From contig JACKQF010000004.1 in NCBI GenBank assembly GCA_024232965.1, positions 434,001-498,000 of the forward strand: a stretch of 64,000 nucleotides of DNA, in the 5' to 3' direction. Under the pieces are notes generated by a model, which did not search any database, had not been told where the DNA came from, and saw only the letters and a list, made by a program, of their open reading frames with translations. A program made the position numbers and the translations under genes. Positions 54,221-64,000 of the stretch are shown here, piece by piece (positions within the stretch are counted from its first letter, which is position 1; every line of letters begins with the position of its first letter). This DNA is from Verrucomicrobiaceae bacterium (GTDB lineage: Bacteria > Verrucomicrobiota > Verrucomicrobiia > Verrucomicrobiales > Verrucomicrobiaceae).

Positions 54221-55216
54221 CTAGTTTTTCAGCACATCAATGAGGAAGTCCGAAATGGAAGGGTGCTTCACCTCGGGGGCTCCAGGATAGACGAGTTCAC
54301 AACTGACCCCGATCTCCTTGCAATGCTCCTGGAGTTTCACCCCGTAGTTTGAGGTGTGCGTTGGGTCTTTCTGATCCTTACCAATGCCGGGGGCACTGCT
54401 GTAGAGGAGATAGACTGCGGGATCATCCTTGCTGACGTGCTCATACGGCGAGTACATTTTGATCCACTTCAGAACGGAATCCCGCTTCGCATAAAACTCA
54501 GCAAACTGGGTATCCCGTGATCTGATGTTGTTTGGATCCATGAAGCCAAAAGCATGGCCACCATAGCGGCTATTTGGCGTCCACTCCTTCAGTTGAATTG
54601 GATCCAACGACGTCTGAGCACCACTCACAGCCGCACATCTCAGCCGTGTGGATTCACGCGCGACAGGATCACTGCTGTTTGGATCCGCCATGTCGGAATG
54701 AAACGCCAAGTAAAGACTGGAGCAAGCACCAGCGGAACCACCACTGGCCCCGATGCGATCTTTATCAATGTTCCACTCTGCCGCCTTGCTACGCACAAAC
54801 TGAAGCGCACGGGCGGCATCCGCCAAGGGCCACTCCACTGGCGGCATCACACCCGCCAACTGTGCCTGCCAAGAGTAGCGATAGTTAATGGAGACCACAG
54901 AGATCCCGGCAGCGAGACACTTTTCCAGCTCGCCAACGCCAGACTTATCACCCGCGACCCAACCACCCCCATGGATGAAAAACAGCAGCGGCGTCGACTT
55001 CAGCGATTCTGCCTTGTAGAAGTCCAGCACCTGTCGCTCATGCTTCCCGTAGGCCACATTTGCTTGGGTTGGCCGACGCGACGGCACTTTGGTCTTTGCC
55101 CGGGCTGTTGCGGCAGCAGCAGGTGGCACAGTTGGAGACGGCTTCGCGCTCTGCGCGGAGGCTACACTAGCACCGCAAAAAACGGCGGCAAAGGAGAGAA
55201 GGATCGCTTTTTTCAT
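54221..55216 (-). CDS. Exported alpha/beta hydrolase (BD-FAE/esterase-lipase type), paralogue 2
   Basis: 331 residues with a signal peptide (MKKAILLSFAAVFCGASVAS). Shares with its neighbour HGGGWVAGDKSG, GASGGSAGACSSLYL, EWTPNSRYGGHAF, SAPGIGKDQKDPTHTSNYGV and the end VYPGAPEVKHPSISDFL. It has a longer middle part (DPNNIRSRDTQFAEF) than paralogue 1. Ester hydrolysis outside the cytoplasm is expected; the substrate is unknown. Confidence 0.85.
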   Translation of the reverse strand: MKKAILLSFAAVFCGASVASAQSAKPSPTVPPAAAATARAKTKVPSRRPTQANVAYGKHERQVLDFYKAESLKSTPLLFFIHGGGWVAGDKSGVGELEKCLAAGISVVSINYRYSWQAQLAGVMPPVEWPLADAARALQFVRSKAAEWNIDKDRIGASGGSAGACSSLYLAFHSDMADPNSSDPVARESTRLRCAAVSGAQTSLDPIQLKEWTPNSRYGGHAFGFMDPNNIRSRDTQFAEFYAKRDSVLKWIKMYSPYEHVSKDDPAVYLLYSSAPGIGKDQKDPTHTSNYGVKLQEHCKEIGVSCELVYPGAPEVKHPSISDFLIDVLKN

Positions 55217-55258
55217 GGGAGAGCCAGAGTCAACGTCTCCGGCCCCACCCGCCTTGCA

Positions 55259-58015
55259 CTAACCCGTCGTACGGAGCCCAGAAGCCAGAGCGTTGATTGA
55301 AATCATCAGATCCGGCAGCATGGCCTCAGCCGCATCAGCCTGACCCGCATTGATCTTCGCACGCCAGTCGGCAATCAGCGCGATCTGCTGGCGATGCAAA
55401 ACGGACAAGGCCTCCTCACGAATTTCCAAGGTGTAGGCAAATCGAGGCCGACGCTGGGTGAAGCTGCTTTCAAAGAGCTCTTCGATCAGAGTCCGTGTTC
55501 GTTCCAGTTCCCCCAGAATGCGACTCATGAAGCGGTCACGCAGCTCTGCATCTGCGACCAGAAACGCGTAATCCTGCATGATCGGGGCATTGGCGCTGAC
55601 CAGCGAACTTTCAATGTTGGTGAGAACGTAACGAAGAAATGCCGATCGACGCACGGCTCCTTTGAGCGACTCAAAACCTGCCGGATCCTCATCGCGCAGA
55701 CGCTGCAATGCGGAACCGGTGCCATACCAGCCTGGGAGGTAAAAGCGATTCTGCGTCCACGAAAAAACCCAAGGAATGGCGCGCAAATCGTCCAAGGTCC
55801 CCTGCCCCGTCCGGCGCGCGGGACGGGAGCCAATTCTGGAGTTTTCCAGGGCATCGATCGGCGTGGCCTGCCGGTAAAAGGCCATGAAGTCGGGTGCGTT
55901 TAGGAGTTCCCGGTAAGCGACCCGACTCCACTGCGCCAAGCGATCCATCTGCGAATGAATGACTGCGTCCTCAGCGGTGCCATGTCGATGACGCGCCGTC
56001 GTGGCTGCGGCGGAAGCCGTGAGCAGCTCGATGTTATACACGGCGGATCCAAAGTGAGCATACTTTTGCGCGATCGTCTCCCCCTGCTCGGTCATGCGCA
56101 TACTCCCCGATAGGGAGCCGTCTGCGAGCGCCTCCATGAACCAATGGGTCGGCCCTGCGCCACGGCCCACGGTGCCGCCTCGACCATGGAAAAACACTGG
56201 CCGCGCCCCCTGATCGGCGCACGCCTTGGCAAGCTGCTGCTGCGCCCGATGCAACGCCCATTGACTGGCAAGGATACCGCAGTCTTTGTTCGAATCCGAA
56301 TAACCGACCATCATCTGGAATGATGGTTTCACCCCACTGGCTCCGAGACCAAGACTGCGCTGGGTCATGGGATGTGACAGGAAGTCTGTAACGATGCGGG
56401 GGCCGTTTTCCAGGTCTCCCATCGTTTCAAACAGGGGCGTCACTGGCAGCGGACAACGCAAACCCGCGTCGGTCCATTCTAAAAGTCCCGCCTCCCGCGC
56501 CAACAAGTACACCACCAGCAGATCTTCCGTGGTGCGCGTCATTGAAACGATCAGTGCCCCCAGACCCGCATTCCCAAAGCGAGCCCTATGCGCTGCCAGC
56601 ACGCGGTAACAGGACAAGACCGCCTCTGCCTCCGGACCAGCGTGGATTCCCTCCGCAAGAAAGGGCCTGGGTGACATCAGTTCGCGATCCAGCAGGGAGC
56701 GCCGCTCCGCCGCACTCCACTCGGAGAATGATCCCTCCGTGATGATCCCCGCTTTTTTCAACAGTTGATCCAGGGCCTTATCGTGAAAGGCCGAGTTTTG
56801 CCGGACGTCCAAGGTCGCCAAGTGAAAGCCAAACGTTCGCGCCAGTCGCCTCAGCGGCACGACGCTGCTCTCGGCAAGACTTGAGGCACCGACGGCATGC
56901 AACGAACGGGCGAAACTTTCCAGGTCTGCATCAAGCTCCAATGGGCCAGCGTAAGCCGCCGGTGCCGCCTCCCCTTCCACTGCGGCGACCACTTTCGCGC
57001 GCATCAGATAGGCAGCGCGCCGCCATGGCTCCTCGCGGTTGCGCTCCAAGATGTAGGCGACGTCGCCACTGCGAGTGGATGTCAAATCGTCCTCAAGCCG
57101 CGTGATCAGCTTTTCCAATTCCTCTGGCGTTGGTTGAAACAAAGAGCTGAGCGGGATGCCAGAGGCTAGAGCTTCGAGAGCTCGGCGTTGGACTCGCAGC
57201 GCGTTGTGGCGCAGGGCGGCCAGAGCCTTTTTCGTCACCTCAGCCGTCACAAACGGATGCCCGTCCCGATCCCCCCCAATCCATGTACCAAATCGGATGA
57301 GCGGCTGCACCTCGTCGACGCGCCTCGGGTCGAGTCCCTCCGCTTCCCATGCCTCGCGCAAATGAACGTGGGATCGTGTCACGGCCTCCGGAAACACATC
57401 GCGCAGGTAGTAGAGTGCATTGTCGAGCTCCGCCTCGATCGTGGGTCGGGTGACGTGAATCTCCCCAGTCCTCCACAGATTTTCGAGCTGAATCTGGATG
57501 GCCTTCTGCACGCGCGCCTGCTCCCGAGGGGTGTAGGTGGTATTCTCGTGGCGGTTGATCAGGTCATAAATTTCCCGATGCAACTCCCGCACGGTTCCAC
57601 GTTTTGCCTCCGTTGGATGGGCGGTGAGGACGGGCTCCACCTGCACCTCATTGAGGACTTGGATCAGTTGGTCTTCGGTGAGCCCCAGTTCCTTCATGTC
57701 AGACAAATTGTCCGCCCACAGCCCCTTTTCGGCAGCGGGACCTTGCTGCTTTTCGCGCAACCGCCGCACCTGAGCTGCCGCGCGCTCTTCGACGATATTC
57801 AAGAGCTGAAAGGCGATGGAATACGACTGTCCGAGCGAACGATTAAGGTCTCCCGGAGTCAACGGCTGCTGCCCCACCCAAGGAAGATGATCAGCCAAGG
57901 CGGGCTCCCCGATCCTCCGTAGCGCCGCCGCAAACGCGTCCATCAAGATTTTGAGTTCTTCTTCGAGGAGGCGAAAACCTTGTTCGCGGAGGCTGGGATG
58001 AGCGGTGGCTGACAT
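55259..58015 (-). CDS. ppc: Phosphoenolpyruvate carboxylase
   Basis: 918 residues from the ATG at 58015; the frame extends 7 codons upstream. The N-terminal active site has VLTAHPTEAKRGT with the catalytic His. The glycine-rich loop is FHGRGGTVGRGAGP, and GYSDSNKDCGILASQ and ALRIQ-type C-terminal residues are in place. It converts phosphoenolpyruvate and bicarbonate to oxaloacetate, refilling the TCA cycle. Length fits the bacterial type (about 880-950). It appears as a single gene beside the esterase pair. Confidence 0.96.
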   Translation of the reverse strand: MSATAHPSLREQGFRLLEEELKILMDAFAAALRRIGEPALADHLPWVGQQPLTPGDLNRSLGQSYSIAFQLLNIVEERAAAQVRRLREKQQGPAAEKGLWADNLSDMKELGLTEDQLIQVLNEVQVEPVLTAHPTEAKRGTVRELHREIYDLINRHENTTYTPREQARVQKAIQIQLENLWRTGEIHVTRPTIEAELDNALYYLRDVFPEAVTRSHVHLREAWEAEGLDPRRVDEVQPLIRFGTWIGGDRDGHPFVTAEVTKKALAALRHNALRVQRRALEALASGIPLSSLFQPTPEELEKLITRLEDDLTSTRSGDVAYILERNREEPWRRAAYLMRAKVVAAVEGEAAPAAYAGPLELDADLESFARSLHAVGASSLAESSVVPLRRLARTFGFHLATLDVRQNSAFHDKALDQLLKKAGIITEGSFSEWSAAERRSLLDRELMSPRPFLAEGIHAGPEAEAVLSCYRVLAAHRARFGNAGLGALIVSMTRTTEDLLVVYLLAREAGLLEWTDAGLRCPLPVTPLFETMGDLENGPRIVTDFLSHPMTQRSLGLGASGVKPSFQMMVGYSDSNKDCGILASQWALHRAQQQLAKACADQGARPVFFHGRGGTVGRGAGPTHWFMEALADGSLSGSMRMTEQGETIAQKYAHFGSAVYNIELLTASAAATTARHRHGTAEDAVIHSQMDRLAQWSRVAYRELLNAPDFMAFYRQATPIDALENSRIGSRPARRTGQGTLDDLRAIPWVFSWTQNRFYLPGWYGTGSALQRLRDEDPAGFESLKGAVRRSAFLRYVLTNIESSLVSANAPIMQDYAFLVADAELRDRFMSRILGELERTRTLIEELFESSFTQRRPRFAYTLEIREEALSVLHRQQIALIADWRAKINAGQADAAEAMLPDLMISINALASGLRTTG

Positions 58016-58425
58016 GTGCGCCGCACTATAAAGCAAGTTCAGTGCCCGCGCAGAAGGTTTTGTGCAGCCGATGCCCTGACCACACCTCGCCCTTCAGGCC
58101 CGACACCTCCCACCCTCATTCCTGACGCCCTCAGTCAACAATCCATCTGTTCTTTACACAATATAAAGAATACATTTACCCCTACAGAATATTCTCGATT
58201 TCAGACTTGCGCCTCTTTCGATAGGTGGTCTAGCATACCAAAATGCAATCGGCAGCGCGCCCCGATTCTCTCCCCCGTCGCATCGGGGCTCATAGCTCGC
58301 ATCCTTCAGGGCTGCCAAACCGGCCAGTGCTAATGTCAAAAGCGCCTGCGGGATTGCCCATAGTTGATCAAGACCTGCCCAAGATTCTCTGACTAACGTC
58401 CACAGCCACGCCTCCTCTGCCGATC
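58016..58425. other. AT-rich divergent intergenic region
   Basis: About 410 bases separate the divergent ppc and RHS genes. The part 58140-58215 is clearly more AT-rich than the flanks (TTTACACAATATAAAGAATA), as expected for promoters, but no single -10/-35 pair stands out. No RNA gene, palindrome copy or small coding region was recognised. Confidence 0.5.
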
Positions 58426-61400
58426 ATGCAAACTTTACTCAACTTCGCACGAATCGCCGTAACCGTTCTCATCACCAGCGGCTCCGTCTTCGCCTTCTTT
58501 AGCGACCCCAACAACCCTGACAAAATCTGCGGGTACGTGGGTGACGATGGGCTTTTTCGGCTCGTCGGTCCACCTGGGACCAATCGCGGCAAGCTGGTGG
58601 TCCAGAGTGCGACCTCCGACAGCCCCAACGTCGCGGTGGGCGACATCCAACCAGGAAAGCCGATCACAGGTGTGGGTGGCGTGAACGTGAGAATCAAGGC
58701 CGTCGGAGAAGGCACAGCGAACGTGACGTTTAGCGGCACCTACAACGGTATCCCCGTCGACTACACGGTCATGGTCGTCGTCAAGCCTGCGCTCACCTCC
58801 ACAGGTGCGAATCTCTGGGACCTGGACGCGGGCGACCCAATCAGTACCGCCACCGGAGAGTATCATGGGAGCGAAGGCATTGATCTGTTTCTCGGCGGGC
58901 CGATGCCGCTCTACTTTTCAAGGTATTATGCCTCCCAACTCGCGGCCGATGGACGCGTCATCGCGCACTTAGGTAAGGGGCGTTCCCACAATTTCGCCTC
59001 CCACATGGAATTGGTCGCGTATCAGCGCTACCATTTGGTGCTACCAGATGGAAGGGTTCTGACCTTCCAGAAAACCGGGGCGAAGTGGGTACTCCTACGA
59101 CCACTCGACGTCCCTTATGAGCTAATCGAATCAGCGGGCGGCTTCCTGCTAGGTCACCCCCACACTCAGCAAATCTGGAGCTACAACGACAAAGGTCAAT
59201 TGATCGGAATTGCCGATGGACGTGGCAACTTACACACCTTGGCCTACAACGTTGGCGGGCTCCTGACCAGTGTCACCGATAATCTCGGCCGAACCCTTAC
59301 CTTCTCCTACACCGCCGATGACATCACCACAGTCGCCGATCATGCTGGCCGCCAGGTTTTTTTCGTTTACACCGGGGACGTGCTGACCAGCGCGACCGAC
59401 GCCTTGGGTCATGCGACCGTCTTCACGTATGATGGCAGCGACCGTCTCATTTCATACACCCGCCCAGAGGGAAATACGCCCTTCACGCAGATTTTCACCG
59501 GAGCGCAGGTGACGAGCCAAACCGAACGCGGCACGGACACCTCAACCCTTGCCTACAATCCCGGTTCAAGTACCTTCACCGATCCACTCAGCCATACGCT
59601 TGTCGACACTTATGACTCCGCCGGGCATCTCCTGACCCACACGGATCAGGAGGGACACGAAATCTCCGTCAGTTATGACAGTGCTGGCCGCCGAAACCTC
59701 GTCACTGACCGTCTAGGTGGCACTAACAGCGTGCTCTACCATGCCAATTCGGGTCTCCCGACCACTGTCACCAATGCAGAGGGACGCAAGACCACTTACA
59801 CCTACAAGGCGCGGAAGGCCTCCGGTCTAACCTTTTATGACTTGGTCAAAATGGCGCTACCCGATGGTGGTTCGCGATCCTTTGTCTATGACGCCAAGGG
59901 TAATCTAGTCCGGTTCACTGACGAGGCTCGCAAAGCATGGACCTTCACCCGAAACAGCAACGGACAACCTCTCAGCATCACGAATCCGCTCGGAGGTGTC
60001 TCCGTTTTCACCTACGACGCCTCAGGCAATCTCGTCTCATCTGCAGATCCAGACACACCGCCCACCACTTTCCTCTACGACAACCTCAGCCGTCTGGTCA
60101 CAGTCACCCACCCGGACGCGAGCACTCTTCAGATCGCCTACGATTCGAACGACCGAATCACTTCCATCACCGACGAACGCAGCAACACCTATACCTGCAC
60201 TTACGACAACAACGATCGCTTGACCGCAATCACGGACCCTGCGGGAAAAACCTCCAACGTTGCCTATGATACGCTCGACCGCGTCACGCAAACCACGGAC
60301 CGGGTGGGGGCGAATCGCTCTGTCGCTTTCGACTCTCGGCGGCTTCCCGTTTCACTTACAGACCCCAATAACAACGTAGTCACGGTCCAGTACGACTCCC
60401 GGCAGCGCCCCGTTTCTATGACTGACCCAGGAAATGAGGTTTGGCAGAACGAATTCGATGCTGAAGGCCTGCTCATCAGCACTCGCAATCCAGTGAACGC
60501 CGCTCCTGCCGCGAAAACGCAAATTCGCCGCAATCGTCTTGGCCGACCCGAGGAGATCAGTGACGCTCTCGGGAACTCAACGAGGTTCACGCGTGACCCG
60601 ATGCAGCGCGTCATTGACACCCATGACCCACTCGGACGTTCCCTCCGCTTCACGTATGACAAGCGTGGCCTGCTGACGAGTGCTAGCGAGCAAGGAACGG
60701 GCACGGCCAAATACCTTTATGACAATTTGGGTCTCATCTCCCGAATCACGGATCCCAACAACAACTCATGGTCTTTCACTCGCACGCGCGCTGGCCGCCT
60801 CGCGACCGAAACCGATCCTCTCCGTCACACCTGGAGCTATAGCTACGATAGCCGCGGGCGCCACACCCGTACCACCTACCCCGACGGCACTACCGTTGAC
60901 CTGAGCTATGATACCGCTGGTAACCTCACCCGTCGCTTGCACTCCGATGGACCTGACATCAACGCAACCTACGACGCCCTGAATCGACTGACCTCAATCA
61001 ACGACGTCAGTTTCAACTATGACGACGAAGGACGTATCACGAATGCCGCGCAAAACGGCAGCGACTTCACGGCCACTTATGATCCCGCTGGCCGACTAAC
61101 CTCCGTGGGATACCTGTCCGGCGCAGTTGCCGTCACCTATACTTACGATACCCGGGATCGGTTGATCAGCGTCTCAGACAACCTGTCGGGAGCGTCCGTC
61201 ACCTTCGGCTACGACAAAGGCGGTCGCATGATCTCGCTCACCCGCAGCAATGGCACAGGAGACCTCTACAGCTACGATAGCGCTCACCGCCTCACCCACA
61301 TCGAATCGAACCCCGGTCCTGTCGAACTCAGCTACACTTTGAATGCGGTCGGTGAAGTGACGCGCTCTGAGATCGACGCACCAGTCGTCCCATCCGCTCC

Positions 61401-62721
61401 GGCAGTCAGCGAGACGTTTACTTTTGGTAAAGCCTCAGAAGTCACCAGCCTGGGTTACAGCTACGACTCTCGCGGTCGGCTGACGAGCAGCCCCACCAAC
61501 TCCTACACTTGGGATGGAGCTGGACGGTTGCTAACCGCAGGAACCGTCACATTCACTTACAACGGACTCAACGACATCACGACTCGTACCGACGGAGCTG
61601 GCAGCACTGTCTTCAGCCATCACTATGCTCTCGGCCGTGCTCCAATCGTTCACGAAGATCCTCCAGGTGCCAGTCTCGGCAGGTTTTACGTTTGGACGCC
61701 CTCGGGTCACCTGCTTTACAGCATTGATCGAGATACGAATCTGCCCAGTTTCTACCACTTTGACCGCATTGGTTCCACCATCGCTGTCACCGATTCCAGC
61801 GGCGCCGTGACCGACGCCTACGCCTATGGGCCTTATGGTGAGCCCCAAGGCCGATTAGGAACGAGCTCCCAACCCTTCACTTATGTGGGTCTTTTTGGAG
61901 TGCGCCAAGAGGGCGGCCTTTACCAAATGCGCGCCCGCTATTACGACCCGACCATTGCTCGGTTTCTTTCCCGCGACGCCATCCCGCCCAACCTAGCGGA
62001 TCCGAAATCACTCAACCCTTACCAATATGCCGCCGCGAACCCCCTCCGGTTTATCGATCCGGCAGGCTCCACGCCCACTCTCGCTGGTTCTGGGCGGATC
62101 GGCCTGCGCTACGACATGGACACGCCCCCACCAAGTTCTTCGCAAATCATTCAGCGTCTTCGATTTAACTTTGACGCAGCTAGAGAGACTGATTCGGGTG
62201 TCACACTCGGGGGGCGGATCCGCATGCAGTTTGACTCAGGAGCAAAGCCAGTACGAGCGTCGCGCTCGGGGATGCAACTGCTGCCGATCAGCAGCTTTGA
62301 CTCGTCTCTCCGCGCCGATGCTACGATACCGTCCCACCCTGCAATTCAAAAGATCCTCCCCCTTTTCAGTTACGCGTCCACGCCCACGTGGCCTGGTTTG
62401 GAACTGCCTCCACTTCCACTCGATGCATGCTCCACTTCTCGTCGGCCCCCAACCTGCTCAGACCAAAGCTGGAATGTCGCCGTTGGCTACTGTCCAGACG
62501 CATCCAGCCTTAATCTTTGCCAACTGCCTTCCGGTGCCGGACCTTCCGCAACCTGCCAGGAGCAATCTAATCTTCAGTGCTCCGAAACTCCGAGTTCCTG
62601 CCTCCCGACCGCGAAGGGCCAGGGTCGCAGCGATGATGTAACCCAGTTGGACTTGAGCAAAATGCCAAACACTCGCGATGTAATAGCGCTCAGACAGATC
62701 CTCGGGGTCGGCACCAAGTAA
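58426..62721 (+). CDS. Exported RHS/YD-repeat protein with Cys-rich tail
   Basis: 1431 residues with a signal peptide (TVLITSGSVFAFF). A DUF6531-like start (GDPISTATGEYHGSEGIDLF) is near residue 143, followed by many YD repeats (e.g. YTYDTRDRLISVSDNLSG) to about residue 1170. The RHS core end is RARYYDPTIARFLSRDAI near residue 1170, followed by NPYQYAAANPLRFIDPAG. The remaining ~215 residues are variable and end in a Cys-rich stretch (RPPTCSDQSW, YCPDASSLNLCQLPSG). In known RHS systems this part is a toxin; here it is unrecognised. A second YD gene follows within 21 nt. Confidence 0.88.
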   Translation: MQTLLNFARIAVTVLITSGSVFAFFSDPNNPDKICGYVGDDGLFRLVGPPGTNRGKLVVQSATSDSPNVAVGDIQPGKPITGVGGVNVRIKAVGEGTANVTFSGTYNGIPVDYTVMVVVKPALTSTGANLWDLDAGDPISTATGEYHGSEGIDLFLGGPMPLYFSRYYASQLAADGRVIAHLGKGRSHNFASHMELVAYQRYHLVLPDGRVLTFQKTGAKWVLLRPLDVPYELIESAGGFLLGHPHTQQIWSYNDKGQLIGIADGRGNLHTLAYNVGGLLTSVTDNLGRTLTFSYTADDITTVADHAGRQVFFVYTGDVLTSATDALGHATVFTYDGSDRLISYTRPEGNTPFTQIFTGAQVTSQTERGTDTSTLAYNPGSSTFTDPLSHTLVDTYDSAGHLLTHTDQEGHEISVSYDSAGRRNLVTDRLGGTNSVLYHANSGLPTTVTNAEGRKTTYTYKARKASGLTFYDLVKMALPDGGSRSFVYDAKGNLVRFTDEARKAWTFTRNSNGQPLSITNPLGGVSVFTYDASGNLVSSADPDTPPTTFLYDNLSRLVTVTHPDASTLQIAYDSNDRITSITDERSNTYTCTYDNNDRLTAITDPAGKTSNVAYDTLDRVTQTTDRVGANRSVAFDSRRLPVSLTDPNNNVVTVQYDSRQRPVSMTDPGNEVWQNEFDAEGLLISTRNPVNAAPAAKTQIRRNRLGRPEEISDALGNSTRFTRDPMQRVIDTHDPLGRSLRFTYDKRGLLTSASEQGTGTAKYLYDNLGLISRITDPNNNSWSFTRTRAGRLATETDPLRHTWSYSYDSRGRHTRTTYPDGTTVDLSYDTAGNLTRRLHSDGPDINATYDALNRLTSINDVSFNYDDEGRITNAAQNGSDFTATYDPAGRLTSVGYLSGAVAVTYTYDTRDRLISVSDNLSGASVTFGYDKGGRMISLTRSNGTGDLYSYDSAHRLTHIESNPGPVELSYTLNAVGEVTRSEIDAPVVPSAPAVSETFTFGKASEVTSLGYSYDSRGRLTSSPTNSYTWDGAGRLLTAGTVTFTYNGLNDITTRTDGAGSTVFSHHYALGRAPIVHEDPPGASLGRFYVWTPSGHLLYSIDRDTNLPSFYHFDRIGSTIAVTDSSGAVTDAYAYGPYGEPQGRLGTSSQPFTYVGLFGVRQEGGLYQMRARYYDPTIARFLSRDAIPPNLADPKSLNPYQYAAANPLRFIDPAGSTPTLAGSGRIGLRYDMDTPPPSSSQIIQRLRFNFDAARETDSGVTLGGRIRMQFDSGAKPVRASRSGMQLLPISSFDSSLRADATIPSHPAIQKILPLFSYASTPTWPGLELPPLPLDACSTSRRPPTCSDQSWNVAVGYCPDASSLNLCQLPSGAGPSATCQEQSNLQCSETPSSCLPTAKGQGRSDDVTQLDLSKMPNTRDVIALRQILGVGTK

Positions 62722-62742
62722 GAACCCATCCTGCAACCTGCC

Positions 62743-64000
62743 ATGAAAACCATCCTTCCGTTTTGCCTTGTCCTAATCGCACCCCTTCCTGCAGCTACCG
62801 CAGCAACTGCAACGCTGGCCTATCGTTACGATGCCGCGGGAAGACTCACCGGATTAAAGCAGGTATCCGGCGGCATTCTCGAATCCGGCAGCCAAAACAA
62901 CGTCAACGCCACCACCTATCGCTACGACAAAAATGGGAGTCTTACTACCCGGATCACGGGTGTCGGACTGCATCCTGAGAACGCCACCAATTACTCTGGC
63001 CTGTTCACTCACTTTTCAGGCCCCGGCTTTGCGTCATTCGGTGCCATTTCAGTCAAGATCGCATCGACAGGGTCATTTTCAGGCACGATCACCGTGGAAG
63101 GGACAGCCTATCGTTTTGCAGGCAGCTTTGCCCCCGATGGCACTGCTCCCCCAATCATCATCACCCGAAAGTCTCCGCTGCTCGATCTCACGCTCCTTCT
63201 TGCACTCGATACCTCCAGGGCAGACGGCACATCCCAAATAACCGGAATCCTGACGCAGGGGCTAAACACCGCTGAAATTGCGCTCGACCGTGCGTCCTTC
63301 AATTCCAAGACGTTCCCAGCTCCAATGGGTCTTGCTGGAAAGTACACTGCTGCCATTCAGCCCGTCAGTCCCGCGTCGACCGATCCGACCGGAGACGGGT
63401 TTGTCACCATTTCCCTCACGACGACAGGGAAACTCCGAGCCGTTGGCAAACTTCCCAACAATACCAGCTTCACTCAGAGTTCGGCCTTAGTCGGCCCTGG
63501 CAACTCATGGCCGCTGTTTGTTTCTCTCGATGCAAAAAAAGGGAGTCTAACCGGATTTATCGAGTTTTTCGCCCAACCAGAATCGGATGTAGCGGGGAGT
63601 GTTTATTGGTTCAAGCCAGCGTCGACGAAGCTCCTACACCCCAATCAGATCGCCAACACCTTAGAACTGATCGGTTCAAAATACCTCCCTCCGCTCCGGG
63701 GCCAAACTGCTATGAGGGTGTGGGCAAAAGTGCCAAACGTCACCTTCGAAGCCTCTGGCGGAAATCTTCCCGCCTCGATTTCCGCCGGAGGAACTTTAGA
63801 TTCAGCCAATCGCTTCCTTCCCTCGCCAAATTCAATCAGCCTGAAGCTCAGTCTCCTGTCATCGACCGGTCTCTTCAATACCAGCTTCAAAGACGGAGCC
63901 ACGGCACGGAAAGGTATCGGAGTGATCATCCAGAAGGCGAACCTTGGAACAGGCTTCTTCCCTGGATTAACTGAGGGTGGATTGGTCCAATTCCGCCCCG
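62743..64000 (+). CDS. Exported protein with two YD repeats, 3' end outside window
   Basis: The frame begins with a signal peptide (MKTILPFCLVLIAPLPAATA) and is open to the window end, giving at least 419 residues. Two YD-like units (LAYRYDAAGRLTGLKQV, TYRYDKNGSLTTRI) follow directly. The rest has repeats of the Verrucomicrobia secreted-protein type: GFVTISLTTTGKLRAVGKLP, PLFVSLDAKKGSLTGFIEF. Immunity function for the upstream RHS protein is not evident because the protein is exported and large. Confidence 0.7.
   Translation, partial: MKTILPFCLVLIAPLPAATAATATLAYRYDAAGRLTGLKQVSGGILESGSQNNVNATTYRYDKNGSLTTRITGVGLHPENATNYSGLFTHFSGPGFASFGAISVKIASTGSFSGTITVEGTAYRFAGSFAPDGTAPPIIITRKSPLLDLTLLLALDTSRADGTSQITGILTQGLNTAEIALDRASFNSKTFPAPMGLAGKYTAAIQPVSPASTDPTGDGFVTISLTTTGKLRAVGKLPNNTSFTQSSALVGPGNSWPLFVSLDAKKGSLTGFIEFFAQPESDVAGSVYWFKPASTKLLHPNQIANTLELIGSKYLPPLRGQTAMRVWAKVPNVTFEASGGNLPASISAGGTLDSANRFLPSPNSISLKLSLLSSTGLFNTSFKDGATARKGIGVIIQKANLGTGFFPGLTEGGLVQFRP

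Noticed and set aside
1..64000. tRNA, rRNA, CRISPR arrays, insertion sequences, prophage genes
   Set aside because: None could be recognised by eye in the sequence; absence is not proven without a dedicated search.

Overview
The window most likely comes from a member of the Verrucomicrobiota. This is inferred from gene content: a formylglycine sulfatase, a DUF5060 protein, a CE15 glucuronoyl esterase, a Tat-exported DUF1501 protein, DUF4412, BD-FAE-type esterases, long secreted FG-GAP and RHS/YD proteins, and a Rex regulator. Base composition is moderately GC-rich. Nearly all genes carry clear signal peptides, Tat signals or membrane segments. No rRNA, tRNA, CRISPR array, insertion sequence or prophage gene was recognised.

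Layout. 1-7.5 kb (minus strand) holds secreted hydrolase-type genes: a truncated DUF5060 protein, a sulfatase, a putative glycosidase, a transglutaminase-like protein and a Tat-exported beta-propeller protein. 7.5-9.8 kb is a translationally coupled lipid cassette: CDP-alcohol phosphatidyltransferase, PlsC-type acyltransferase and CdsA-like cytidylyltransferase. 9.8-25 kb is a run of minus-strand exported or membrane proteins of unknown function. It includes a four-gene membrane operon joined by ATGA overlaps, three DUF3592-like proteins (one frameshifted) and two ~880-aa FG-GAP paralogues. 25.2-29.1 kb (plus) is a two-component system: a sensor kinase with about six OB-fold-like extracytoplasmic repeats and a LuxR-type response regulator. 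A globin and a short-chain dehydrogenase follow.

30.6-39 kb carries a DUF1501 protein and a complete high-affinity phosphate transporter (pstS-pstC-pstA-pstB-pstB) with unusually large PstC and PstA subunits. 39-47.6 kb holds an envelope protein pair (HHH/coiled coil and BON-like), a CE15 esterase, a GlcD-like FAD oxidase, a membrane protein, lnt (frameshifted) and rex. 47.5-58 kb has a HerA-type ATPase, a small zinc-ribbon membrane protein, ftsK, two paralogous esterases and PEP carboxylase. The right end (58.4-64 kb) is a large RHS protein followed by a second exported YD-containing protein cut by the window edge.

The most striking unexplained signal is a 32-bp near-palindromic element. 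It occurs six times at exactly the same length between 12.3 and 25.1 kb, and twice more (25.15 and 29.66 kb) in an 18-bp form lacking the central 14 bp. All eight copies are intergenic. Seven lie at a narrow distance upstream of a start codon (64-76 nt for long forms, 35-39 nt for short forms). They cluster around the two-component system, and two copies sit in that system's own divergent promoter region. A regulon controlled by that system is a testable idea; a dispersed extragenic palindrome family is the main alternative.
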